NCBI RefSeq assembly: GCF_012849095.1
Contig: NZ_CP051680.1
Span: forward strand, 7,374,001-7,438,000
Reading direction: 5' to 3'
Source of the DNA: Cohnella herbarum
GTDB taxonomy: Bacteria > Bacillota > Bacilli > Paenibacillales > Paenibacillaceae
Length of the DNA stretch: 64,000 nt
This document shows positions 49,599-60,693 of the stretch, one piece after another. The position numbers and the translations under genes were made by a program. Each line of letters begins with the position of its first letter. Positions within the stretch are counted from its first letter, which is position 1. The notes under the pieces were generated by a model. That model was not told the origin of the DNA, ran no database searches, and saw only the letters and a program-made list of their open reading frames with translations.

Positions 49599-50888
49599 AT
49601 GTCTACTAGATACGCCCGTTCAGAAAGTCTCTTAACCAGAGCGTTAAATACGATTCCGCTTGGCAGTCAAACTTTTAGTAAAAGCAAAACCCACTACCCG
49701 TTGGAAGTTTCTCCTTATTTTATTGAAAAAGGATTGGGTAGCCATGTATGGGACGCCGACGGCAACGAATATATCGACTTCGTAAATAGCTTAGGCGCCG
49801 TTACTTTAGGTTATCGGGATTCCGACGTAGATGATGCGGTTCGAAGCCAGATGGACAACGGGGTTTCCTTCAGCTTGCCTCATCGACTTGAAATGCAGGT
49901 CTCGGAAAAAATGGTGGAGTTAATCCCATGCGCGGAGATGGTGCGATTCGGCAAGAACGGTTCCGATGCTACCGCAGGCGCGATTCGCTTGGCAAGAGCC
50001 TATACAGGCAGGGAACATGTCGCCACTTGCGGCTATCACGGCTGGCAAGATTGGTACATCGGATCGACGGCGCGGCATAGAGGCGTTCCCGAGGCCGTGC
50101 GCCGATTAACGCACGCATTTTCCTACAATCGCCTTGAACAATTGGAGAGATTGTTCGACGAGCATTCCGGGCAAATCGCCGCGGTTATTCTGGAACCGAT
50201 GAATACGACATCTCCCGCGCATGGATTTCTCGAAGGAATAAGGCGGCTATGCGATCGGAACGGAACGGTGCTTATCTTCGACGAGACGATTACGGGATTC
50301 AGATTTCATTTGGGAGGAGCCCAGAGCGTCTTTGGCGTCATCCCTGATTTAGCTACATTCGGTAAAGGAATGGCTAACGGCTATCCGATCTCCGCGATCG
50401 TAGGCAAGCGGGAAATCATGCAGGTAATGGAGGATATTTTCTTCTCGTTTACCTTCGGAGGCGAGACGTTATCTCTTGCCGCCGCTCTGGCTGCGATGAA
50501 CAAAATGGAGTCCGAGCCGGTGATCCAAACGCTTCGGGATCAAGGGTCGAAAGTGATGGAAGGACTTCGCGCGCTCATTCGCGTTCATGGGCTTGAGAGC
50601 ATATTATCCGTCGCCGGCAGTCCGTCCTGGTCATTCTTAACGATTCAAGACACGCCGGAGTACAGTTCATGGGTGATAAAGACCTTTTATATGCAGGAAA
50701 TGCTTGCTCGCGGCATACTCACCGTCGGTTCGCACAATATGAGCTATTCGCATACCGATCAAGATATCGCGACGCTGCTTAACGCTTATGACGAAGTACT
50801 GAAAGAGTTAAGCACGGCATTGGGCGAACGGCAATTGGAGCGGAAACTCAAATGCCTGCCGCTAGAACCGTTATTCAAATTGAGGTAA
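49599..50888 (+). CDS. PLP aminotransferase, glutamate-1-semialdehyde-aminomutase-like
   Basis: A 429-residue class III PLP enzyme. VRFGKNGSDATAGAIRLARA is the cofactor phosphate region, LIFDETITGFRFHLGGAQ holds the PLP Asp and FGKGMANGYPISA the Schiff-base Lys. The ATG at 49599 follows GAGGAAGGTGA. Placement after SpsF and AKR points to amination of a sugar or a sugar substituent and not to haem synthesis. The operon probably ends here; the next gene has its own promoter. Confidence 0.85.
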   Translation: MSTRYARSESLLTRALNTIPLGSQTFSKSKTHYPLEVSPYFIEKGLGSHVWDADGNEYIDFVNSLGAVTLGYRDSDVDDAVRSQMDNGVSFSLPHRLEMQVSEKMVELIPCAEMVRFGKNGSDATAGAIRLARAYTGREHVATCGYHGWQDWYIGSTARHRGVPEAVRRLTHAFSYNRLEQLERLFDEHSGQIAAVILEPMNTTSPAHGFLEGIRRLCDRNGTVLIFDETITGFRFHLGGAQSVFGVIPDLATFGKGMANGYPISAIVGKREIMQVMEDIFFSFTFGGETLSLAAALAAMNKMESEPVIQTLRDQGSKVMEGLRALIRVHGLESILSVAGSPSWSFLTIQDTPEYSSWVIKTFYMQEMLARGILTVGSHNMSYSHTDQDIATLLNAYDEVLKELSTALGERQLERKLKCLPLEPLFKLR

Positions 50889-50930
50889 TAAGCATGAGAA
50901 ACGCACGACGCGAAAAGAAAATATTACGAC

Positions 50931-53179
<2,249 letters not shown>

Positions 53180-53183
<4 letters not shown>

Positions 53184-54223
53184 GAATCCACATTAGAACC
53201 GATGCTTCAAACGAAATCGGTTCGGGTCATGTCATGAGATGCTTGACTCTTGCGGACGAGTTAAAGTCTCAAGCCAACGTTGCTTTTATTTGCAAGGAGA
53301 CGAAAGGGAATCTTATCGCGTATATTCATAGCCGCGGTTATCCCGTTCATGTCGTCCCATGCCAAGACGATAGTTGGGAAGAAGACGCGCGACATACGAT
53401 CGCTTACCTTCATCGATGGCAGAAGAAGGCAACTTGGCTCATTGTCGATCACTATGGCCTGGATGCAAGATACGAAGCCGTCGTGCACCCCTGCGCGCGT
53501 AAAATAATGGTTATCGATGATCTTGCGAATCGACCGCACCGATGCGATCTTTTGCTGGACCAGAACCTATACGACCATCCGGAGGAACGTTATTCCAAGC
53601 TCGTCATGCCGGATACGAAGCTGCGGTTAGGACCACGATATGCATTGTTGAAACCGGATTTCGCCGCGGCAAAAACTTTCGTTAATCGCTCGGATGAAGT
53701 CGTCAGTCTTCTTGTCTCATTCGGCGGCGCGGACCCTACCGGGGAAACGATCAAGACTCTGCAAGCCGTAAAGCAACTTGAAGAACGGCATCCGGGCAAG
53801 CTGAGCGCGAAAGTTCTGACGGGCAAGATTAATGCGCAAGCAGAACGAATTCGCGCTCTCTGCGGGGAACTGGACAACGTACAATGTGTTGACCATGCGG
53901 AGAATATGGCGGAGTTGATGAGCGAAGCGGATTTAGCGATCGGATCCGGAGGAACGACGACTTGGGAGAGATGTTGTCTAGGTTTACCGGCCATCGTGAT
54001 CATGACGGCCGAGAACCAAGTAGAACTGTCGGAATGCGCGTCCAAAAATAACCTTATTGCCTTATTGGGTCGTGCCGAGGATGTACGGGCCGAACATATT
54101 CGGGATAAAGTACTGGAATTCATACGGAACGTTGAACTTAGGACAACGATGTCATCAAGAGGTAAGGAACTTGTGGATGGTCTTGGCGCTGGGAGAATGA
54201 TGAAGGAGTTGATGAAATGTTGA
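53180..54223 (+). CDS. pseG: UDP-6-deoxy-AltdiNAc hydrolase
   Basis: A 347-residue GT-B-fold nucleotide-sugar hydrolase that releases UDP from the diamino sugar. IRTDASNEIGSGHVMRCLTL carries the catalytic His. VIDDLANRPHRCDLLLDQNL, LVSFGGADPTGET and GSGGTTTWERCCLGLP follow. The ATG at 53180 overlaps the pseC stop; an upstream in-frame ATG at 53156 is less likely. Confidence 0.94.
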
Positions 54224-54864
54224 AGCAAATCACGATCGTATCCGATCGAAGGAACTGGATTAACGACCACATCCCGACGTGGATGCCTACATTAAAATCA
54301 TTCGCGCAGGAAATTATTTGGACGCACGAGGTGTCCGAGATTACGGCTGGCGACATTGCCTTCTATCTTGGTTGTGAACAGATCGTGCCCCCCGCCCTAC
54401 TAGCCCTCAATCGACATAACCTTGTCGTACATGCCAGCGATTTGCCGAAGGGGAAAGGCTGGTCGCCCCTGACTTGGAGAATTTTAGATGGCGACAACGA
54501 GATACCGGTCGTGTTATTCGAAGCGGCGGAGAAGGTCGATGACGGGCCGATCTACTTACGTGAAAAGATCGTATTCCAAGGAACCGAGTTGATTGACGAG
54601 ATGAGGTCCGAACTGGGCCGAACGACGATCGCCTTATGCAATCGATTCCTTATGCAATACCCGGCCGTTGTCGCGCATGCTGAAGTTCAGCAAGGAGAAA
54701 GCACTTATTATCCGCGAAGAACTCCCGAGGATAGCAGATTGAATCCGGATCTTACGATTCGCGAACAGTTTAGATTGATGCGCGTTGCGGATAACGAACG
54801 ATATCCTTGTTATTTTGAATTGGGCGGAAGTACGTTCGAGGTTAAAGTAGAGAGAAGAAGGTGA
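54217..54864 (+). CDS. Sugar N-formyltransferase in the place of PseH
   Basis: A 215-residue protein of the methionyl-tRNA-formyltransferase-like fold. LVVHASDLPKGKGWSPLTWR carries the His of the formyl site, and EKVDDGPIYLRE the matching Asp. The Asn usual two residues before the His is replaced by Val. The pse operon normally has PseH, an acetyltransferase that modifies the 4-amino group, at this position. No PseH is seen here, so the formyltransferase probably replaces it. The result would be a 7-N-formyl rather than 7-N-acetyl pseudaminic acid. The fold is sure; the substrate is inference. Confidence 0.82.
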   Translation: MLKQITIVSDRRNWINDHIPTWMPTLKSFAQEIIWTHEVSEITAGDIAFYLGCEQIVPPALLALNRHNLVVHASDLPKGKGWSPLTWRILDGDNEIPVVLFEAAEKVDDGPIYLREKIVFQGTELIDEMRSELGRTTIALCNRFLMQYPAVVAHAEVQQGESTYYPRRTPEDSRLNPDLTIREQFRLMRVADNERYPCYFELGGSTFEVKVERRR

Positions 54865-54871
54865 AGCAAAC

Positions 54872-55924
54872 ATGAGCGAGATCCGCTTGGGCAACCGAGT
54901 CATAGGGGAAGGATATCCTCCCTTCATAATCGCGGAGATGTCGGGAAACCATAATCAATCCCTCGACAAAGCGCTTGAGATAGTGGATGCAGCCGCCGCA
55001 TCTGGGGCGCACGCGCTGAAGCTGCAAACCTACACGGCGGATTTAATGACGCTTGATATGGAATCGGAAGACTTCTTTATCCACGACCCCGGCAGTCTCT
55101 GGAAAGGCCAGTCTTTATATCGGTTATACGAACAGGCTTATACGCCATGGGAGTGGCACGAACCGATATACAAGCGTTGCCGGGAGCGGGGTATTATTCC
55201 CTTTAGTACGCCGTTCCATCCGAAAGCGGTTGATTTTCTAGAGAGCTTGGATACCCCGTTTTACAAAATCGCTTCTTTCGAGAATAACGATCTTCCTCTT
55301 ATTCGCCATGCGGCAAGAACGGGAAAACCTCTGATTATTTCGACGGGGATGGCGACTCTGGCGGAATTGGATGAAATGGTGAACACGGCGAGAGAAGCGG
55401 GATGTACTGATCTCGTCTTGCTTAAGTGCACGAGTAATTATCCGGCTTCCCCGGCAGACAGTCATCTGCTTACGATCCCGCACATGAAGGAATTGTTTCG
55501 GTGCGAGATCGGATTATCCGACCATACGCTTGGGATTGGAGCAGCTGTAGCAAGCGTCGTGCTCGGAGCTACGGTGATCGAGAAGCATTTCACGATCTCC
55601 CGGTCCGAAGGCGGCGTGGATTCGGCATTCTCGCTCGAGCCTGCGGAAATGAAACTTCTCGTTTCCGAGACGGAAATCGCGCGCCAAGCGCTGGGTACCG
55701 TTAAGTACGGATTAACCGACAAAGAAAAGTCTTCTTTAAAGTATCGGCGTTCTCTCTATATTAGCAAGGATGTTGCACGCGGCGAAACGCTTGACGAAGA
55801 GAACGTGAGAATTATTCGTCCGGGATACGGCCTTCCTCCCAAATACATAGATCACTTTATTGGGAGAACGGCGTCTAAAGACATTAAGGCAGGTACGGCG
55901 CTGAGATGGGACTTATTGGGGTGA
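54872..55924 (+). CDS. pseI: Pseudaminic acid synthase
   Basis: A 350-residue NeuB-family enzyme that condenses the hexose with phosphoenolpyruvate. The NeuB barrel is clear from IAEMSGNHNQSLDKALEIV, LKLQTYTADLMTL, PFSTPFHPKAVDFL, LKCTSNYP, GLSDHT and VIEKHFTISRSEGGVDSAFS. A SAF domain forms the C-terminus (RRSLYISKDVARGETLDEEN). The start follows GTGAAGCAAAC loosely, 7 bases after the formyltransferase stop. Confidence 0.94.
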   Translation: MSEIRLGNRVIGEGYPPFIIAEMSGNHNQSLDKALEIVDAAAASGAHALKLQTYTADLMTLDMESEDFFIHDPGSLWKGQSLYRLYEQAYTPWEWHEPIYKRCRERGIIPFSTPFHPKAVDFLESLDTPFYKIASFENNDLPLIRHAARTGKPLIISTGMATLAELDEMVNTAREAGCTDLVLLKCTSNYPASPADSHLLTIPHMKELFRCEIGLSDHTLGIGAAVASVVLGATVIEKHFTISRSEGGVDSAFSLEPAEMKLLVSETEIARQALGTVKYGLTDKEKSSLKYRRSLYISKDVARGETLDEENVRIIRPGYGLPPKYIDHFIGRTASKDIKAGTALRWDLLG

Positions 55925-56130
55925 ATGCGGTCTTACACGATAAATGGCTGGAACTGGACCCGAGATGTAATATTCAGAGAAACATGCTCAAGGCGAGCAA
56001 GAAGCGGCTTAACGAAAACGCTTCGATGGGAGAAGCCATTCATCGACCGTCCATCGTTCATTTTACGGGCCCGCCCAAGCCATGGCAGTTTCATGATAAT
56101 CATAGGTATAAACATTTGTATTACGAGTAA
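55906..56130 (+). pseudogene. C-terminal remnant of a GT8 glycosyltransferase
   Basis: The frame from about 55921 encodes VNAVLHDKWLELDPRCNIQ and later SIVHFTGPPKPWQFHDNHRY and KHLYYE, the characteristic end of family 8 glycosyltransferases. The N-terminal donor-binding domain with its DxD motif is absent. The fragment begins inside the pseI stop region. It has no ribosome-binding site of its own, so it looks like a leftover from a recombination that replaced the upstream genes. Confidence 0.75.
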
Positions 56131-56274
56131 TTGGCTTTGACGGAATGGGGCGACTTTCGTCCCCGCATCGGAACGATTCAAATCCTAAAGATAGTCAAAA
56201 AGCTGCTGCCTGAATTCTTAAACACTCTATTGATCAACTTAAAAAGGAGTAGGTAAGAGGTGGGATCAACGTCA

Positions 56275-57384
56275 ATGGATAAAAGACTGTTCGTCTGCAC
56301 TAAGCCGTATCAGTATCTCCTGGCTAGGTTGATCAAGCATGGGTGCGGGTTCGAACATTGCGACATCGTCATCTTGAATCACTTCTACGAGGCAGGGGAT
56401 TTCAGCTATAAAGTCAGGGAAACGGGAATTTGGGACAAGGTGCTATTCATCGATGACGGAACGCTGGACCAGTTCAAACTAAGGATGAATCCCGTCCGGA
56501 AATTCGTTTTCTATCATTCCTGGAGAAAATATTTGCCGGCTTCCTTGGCGGATATTAGCCATTATGAGGAAGTATTCCTTGCGCACGATTTCGTCGCGGT
56601 AGAGTATGCGATCATCCGCAAGTTCAACAAGGAAGGAAAGCGTTCCTATTTATATGAAGAAGGGTTCGGCAATTACATCAACAACAGTACCCACACCAAA
56701 TGGCACATGCGATTTCTGAAAAAAATAGCTCCGTGGTTCGGGTTGCCGGGAGGATATTTCGGCAGTTTGAAGTGGATCACTTCGGTGTGGCTTCAACGAC
56801 CCGAATTGATTATGTCCGATAGGAAAAATCCTCTCCGGAATAAGACGAAGGCGTTACCGATTTCCTTCAAAGAATATTTGCAAATGCCGCAAATCATAGA
56901 TGAATGTTACCGAATCTACCCGGAGCTTTACGAAATCGACCGTTCATTGAAAGACAAGAAATCGATGACAATCGTACTTACGGAACCGTTCATTGACGAG
57001 ATCGCCGAACGCAAGAACTATTTGGAAGAAATCCTGGCCAGAGTCGACGAGACCGTCAAGGATAAGATTACCCCGATATTTTTCAAACAGCATCCCGGAG
57101 AGCAACTATCCCTTGAAGGGATGTCGGAACAAGTCGTTTCCCTTCCGAAGAAGCTGCCCATCGAATTGCTGTACTTAGTGATGATCAAGAATGATATCCG
57201 TAAAGTAAACGTCTTCTCGTTCGGAAGCACGGCCGTCTTGAATTTGTTCGATCTCTGTAAGTCGGACGAAAGCCTGGATATTTTCATTATCGAAAGCATG
57301 GGCATGATGATGGAGGACGAACTCATCTCTACCCGGTTCCGCGAATTGGCGGAGAAATATCATATCCGGTTCGAAACGATGTGA
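56275..57384 (+). CDS. Sialyltransferase-like (GT52/polysialyltransferase-type) protein
   Basis: A 369-residue cytoplasmic GT-B-like protein. LFVCTKPYQYLLARLI, YLYEEGFGNYIN and IFFKQHPGEQLSLEG fit bacterial sialyl/polysialyltransferases (EExG and HP motifs). The ATG at 56275 gives the natural family start; a GTG at 56260 behind AAGGAG is the alternative. It lies next to the pse genes and may therefore transfer the nonulosonic acid. The 145 bases before it hold no other gene. Confidence 0.7.
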   Translation: MDKRLFVCTKPYQYLLARLIKHGCGFEHCDIVILNHFYEAGDFSYKVRETGIWDKVLFIDDGTLDQFKLRMNPVRKFVFYHSWRKYLPASLADISHYEEVFLAHDFVAVEYAIIRKFNKEGKRSYLYEEGFGNYINNSTHTKWHMRFLKKIAPWFGLPGGYFGSLKWITSVWLQRPELIMSDRKNPLRNKTKALPISFKEYLQMPQIIDECYRIYPELYEIDRSLKDKKSMTIVLTEPFIDEIAERKNYLEEILARVDETVKDKITPIFFKQHPGEQLSLEGMSEQVVSLPKKLPIELLYLVMIKNDIRKVNVFSFGSTAVLNLFDLCKSDESLDIFIIESMGMMMEDELISTRFRELAEKYHIRFETM

Positions 57385-57397
57385 GGGGGAATCAACG

Positions 57398-58582
57398 GTG
57401 AAAAACATCTTGTTCGTCCAGCCCTATGCAAGCCAAGTCGGGGGTGTAGATACGGTATTGCTTCAGTTAGTCGAAGGGCTGGATAAGTCGCGGTACCGAA
57501 GCTTTGTTATGTTATCGGCGCCAACGGACTATGTGGCAAAGTACGAATCGTTAGGGGCAACGGTGCTAATAGGTCCCCTTGCCGTATTCGGCAAACCAAC
57601 GGACGCGGGTTATTATTTTCGCAATCTCTACGTATTGGTCAAGTCATTCAAAGCTATCAAACAAATCGTCAGGAAGTATCGCATCGACTTGATTCATTCC
57701 CATAAGATGGAAGTTATCGGCGCCAACGTGACCGGTAAGCTGTTGGGAATTCCCACCGTGCAGACCGTGCACGAGCTTGCGCGTAATCCGTTGGTCGCCT
57801 ACAAGTTCGTAGCGCTTCTGAATCATCTGTTCAATGATAGGGTCATTGTGCTTTGCGATAGAAGCAAGATCATGTTCCGATGGTTCAACAAGGAATCCGG
57901 TAAACTAGTCAAAATCTACAATGGGATTACGAAATCGGTTCAAGAGACGAGGCTCCCGACGGAACGATTAAGGGATCATTTGGGCCTCTCTGCGAACGAC
58001 CGGATTGCCATCACGATCGCGCGGTTGTCTCCGATGAAAGGACTGGAGTATCTGATCGAAGCGGCAGCCAAACTGAAGGCGGATCATCCCCGAATTAAAT
58101 TCGTAATCGTCGGCGACGTGGCCTTCGAGCATGAGAAGGATTATAAAGAAAAGCTGATAAATCTCATTAAGCAGCTAGACTTGGAGCAATGCGTGTTCAT
58201 GCTCGGGTTGCGGAGGGACGTTCCGGAGTTGCTTGCGCAAAGCGACGTACTGATACTGCCTTCCGTCTATGATATATTCCCTACGGTGATCTTGGAAGCG
58301 ATGAGCATGGGGCTTCCCGTCGTCGCGACCGACGTCGGGGGAGTTCCCGAGATGGTAAGGGGAAATACCGGAATCATGGTCAGTCCTTGCGACAGCGATA
58401 AGTTAAAGGAAGCCATCGGCCGGATTTTCGAGATGGACTATCAGGTGATGGGCGTTCAAGCCAGGAATCTTTATTTACAGGAATTCACTCAGGAACGTTA
58501 TGTCGGAAAAACCACGGCACTCTATGAAGAGATGTTCAGGGCGAAGCTGACGCAATTGTCCGAATCAAGAGGGGGTACGTGA
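57398..58582 (+). CDS. Glycosyltransferase family 4
   Basis: A 394-residue GT4 enzyme. FVQPYASQVGGVDTVLLQLV, DLIHSHKMEVIGANVTGKLL, ITIARLSPMKGLEYLIEAAA and DIFPTVILEAMSMGLPVVAT are the canonical blocks. It starts at GTG 57398 with GAGGGG upstream, 13 bases after the previous gene. Confidence 0.93.
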   Translation: MKNILFVQPYASQVGGVDTVLLQLVEGLDKSRYRSFVMLSAPTDYVAKYESLGATVLIGPLAVFGKPTDAGYYFRNLYVLVKSFKAIKQIVRKYRIDLIHSHKMEVIGANVTGKLLGIPTVQTVHELARNPLVAYKFVALLNHLFNDRVIVLCDRSKIMFRWFNKESGKLVKIYNGITKSVQETRLPTERLRDHLGLSANDRIAITIARLSPMKGLEYLIEAAAKLKADHPRIKFVIVGDVAFEHEKDYKEKLINLIKQLDLEQCVFMLGLRRDVPELLAQSDVLILPSVYDIFPTVILEAMSMGLPVVATDVGGVPEMVRGNTGIMVSPCDSDKLKEAIGRIFEMDYQVMGVQARNLYLQEFTQERYVGKTTALYEEMFRAKLTQLSESRGGT

Positions 58583-58583
58583 G

Positions 58584-59600
58584 ATGAACAAGAGAACAGG
58601 GATGGACGCGAAGAGCAAGTATAGGGAGTTGTGCCGGAGCAACGGCGAGATGTCGTTGTTCGACCAGGACTGGTGGCTGGATATTACTTGCGGGGGCACG
58701 GACAATTGGGATGTTATCTTGATTGAGAGGAACGGGGAAGTCATTGCGAGTTTACCGTACCACAGGATCAAGAAATACATGTTCAAGGTTATCCAGATGC
58801 CGGAGCTAACGTTAACGATGGGAATTTGGATGAAGTATCCCAGCGGCCAAAGCGAAGAGGATAAGCTCGCTTACGAGCGAGAGGTTTTCCTTGAGCTAAT
58901 CGAAAGGCTGCCGGAAGTCGATTATTCGTATCAGCATTTTCATTGGAACATCACGAATTGGAGCCCGTTCTATTGGAAAGGATTCAGACAAACGACTCGT
59001 TATACTTACGTTTTCGAAGATCTTCGGGATCTGGATCGGATTTACGCCAACTTCAGAGACAATATCCGGGCGGAAATTCGCAAGGCGGAGAAGATTTTAA
59101 GAGTGGTTGAAAGCGACGATCTCGACAAGTTCCATGAAATCAACAAAAAAACGTTCGATCGGCAACAAGTTTCAATGCCTCATAGCTTCGAAATTCTTAA
59201 GCCTCTCGATCAGGCCTGCAGCGAGCGAAACTGTCGTAGAATCTGGTTCGCGGTCGATGAACAGGACCGAATCCACAGCGCGATCTACATGGTTTGGGAT
59301 GCGAATTGCGCTTACTATTTACTTGGCGGCGCGGATTCCGAATTAAGGAAAAGCGGCTCGCATTCCTTCTTGCTCTGGCATGCCATTAAGGAAATGTCGA
59401 AGGTGACGAAGCAGTTCGATCTCCACGGCGGAATGCACGAGCCGGTTGAACGGTTCTTCAGGGCGATGGGGGCGAAACAGCAATCGTATTTCCAAGTGTC
59501 CAAGATTAAAGGGAAATTATTTCAGTTCGCTTACTATGTCAAGCAAGCTTTAAGTCAAATGACGGCTATCGTTACCGTTACGATATGCGGAAGCCTATAG
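58584..59600 (+). CDS. FemAB/CelD-like GNAT acyltransferase, copy 1
   Basis: A 338-residue protein of the GNAT_like/FemAB-CelD fold. Family stretches include LFDQDWWLDITCGGTDNWDV, SLPYHRIKKY, NFRDNIRAEIRKAEK and YYLLGGADSELRKSGSHSFL, and the C-terminal FDLHGGMHEPVERFFRAMGA. It probably N- or O-acylates a sugar or attaches an amino-acid-type group. It begins one base after the GT4 stop. A close paralogue follows. Confidence 0.8.
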   Translation: MNKRTGMDAKSKYRELCRSNGEMSLFDQDWWLDITCGGTDNWDVILIERNGEVIASLPYHRIKKYMFKVIQMPELTLTMGIWMKYPSGQSEEDKLAYEREVFLELIERLPEVDYSYQHFHWNITNWSPFYWKGFRQTTRYTYVFEDLRDLDRIYANFRDNIRAEIRKAEKILRVVESDDLDKFHEINKKTFDRQQVSMPHSFEILKPLDQACSERNCRRIWFAVDEQDRIHSAIYMVWDANCAYYLLGGADSELRKSGSHSFLLWHAIKEMSKVTKQFDLHGGMHEPVERFFRAMGAKQQSYFQVSKIKGKLFQFAYYVKQALSQMTAIVTVTICGSL

Positions 59601-59616
59601 TCAGGAGGTGTGAGGA

Positions 59617-60609
59617 ATGAGCGAAAGAATCCGGAATCAGCCCGATATCGTTCTGAATGCGAAGTACAAATACAGAGAACTCTGTAGAACAAATTCGAGT
59701 ATCCCATTGTTCGACCGAGATTGGTGGCTGGATATCGTATGCGGGGGAACGGACAACTGGGACGTCATTATCGTGGAGAAAGGCAACGAAGTCGTCGCGA
59801 GCTTACCGTTCTATAAGGTTAAGAAGTACGGCTTTAATCTGATTCAGATGCCCGAACTGACGCTTACGTTAGGGATATGGATTAAATATCCGCCTAATCA
59901 GAAGTACGCGACGAGATTAGCATACGAGAGGGAGCTCCACTTGGAGATTATCGGACAAATGCCGGATGTGGATTATTCCTATCAGCATTTCAACCGAAAC
60001 ATTACGAATTGGAGCACCTTCTATTGGAGAGGTTTCCGGCAGACTACGCGGTACACTTACGTGATCGAGGATTTACAAGATCCGGCCGCCGTGTACGCCA
60101 ATTTCAGGGAAAATATCAGAAGCGGTATCGAGAAATCCCAGCAGATGCTGAAAGTTATCGAGAGCGACGACGTAGATCAGTTTTACGAGATGCATAGCGG
60201 TAATTTCGATCCGAAAACTTTCCCCATTCCCTATAGTCGAGAAACATTGAAACGATTGGATAAGGAACTGAGCAAGCGTAATCTGCGAAAAATATTACTT
60301 GCGGTCGATGCGTCGGGAAAAATCCATAGCGGAGTCTATCTCGTGTGGGATTCCGGTTGCGCGTATAACTTGCTCGGCGGGGCGGATTTTACTTTTAGGA
60401 ACAGCGGTCCTCACGCCATGTTGATTTGGCATGCCATTCAACTTATGTCGAAGGAAAATCTCCCATTCGACTTTTACGGCGGAATGCATGAGACGGTCGA
60501 AAGTTTCTTTAGATCCTTCGGTGCGAAGCAGAAGCCTTATTTTCAAATTTCCAAGACTCATGGGAAAATTTTCAAATTTTTCTACTACTTAAAGCAGTCG
60601 ATTATTTAG
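59617..60609 (+). CDS. FemAB/CelD-like GNAT acyltransferase, copy 2
   Basis: A 330-residue paralogue of the preceding gene, alike over its whole length (WWLDIVCGGTDNWDVIIVEK, TNWSTFYWRGFRQTTRYTYV, FDFYGGMHETVESFF). The N-terminus differs. It arose by tandem duplication and has since diverged substantially in DNA, so two separate substrates are plausible. Confidence 0.8.
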   Translation: MSERIRNQPDIVLNAKYKYRELCRTNSSIPLFDRDWWLDIVCGGTDNWDVIIVEKGNEVVASLPFYKVKKYGFNLIQMPELTLTLGIWIKYPPNQKYATRLAYERELHLEIIGQMPDVDYSYQHFNRNITNWSTFYWRGFRQTTRYTYVIEDLQDPAAVYANFRENIRSGIEKSQQMLKVIESDDVDQFYEMHSGNFDPKTFPIPYSRETLKRLDKELSKRNLRKILLAVDASGKIHSGVYLVWDSGCAYNLLGGADFTFRNSGPHAMLIWHAIQLMSKENLPFDFYGGMHETVESFFRSFGAKQKPYFQISKTHGKIFKFFYYLKQSII

Positions 60610-60641
60610 GTTGTTCATGGAGGGCATGTACCGTAACCGGC

Positions 60642-60683
60642 CCCCTTTGCTTAGCATATTTTATTATGCAAAGCAGAATGGGG
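60642..60683 (+). promoter_or_regulatory. Hairpin covering the ribosome-binding site of the beta-helix gene
   Basis: TGCTTAGCATA (60648-60658) pairs with TATGCAAAGCA (60665-60675) with one mismatch. Outside it, CCCC at 60642-60645 can pair with GGGG at 60680-60683, the start of the GGGGAGGTG ribosome-binding site. The fold would hide that site. No T run follows, so control of translation fits better than termination. Confidence 0.5.
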
Positions 60684-60693
60684 AGGTGTGGAT

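Noticed and set aside
49569..50888. Aminotransferase as a haem-biosynthesis gene (hemL)
   Set aside because: It is embedded between glycan genes with SpsF and an aldo/keto reductase, and no other haem gene is near; a sugar-related role is more likely.
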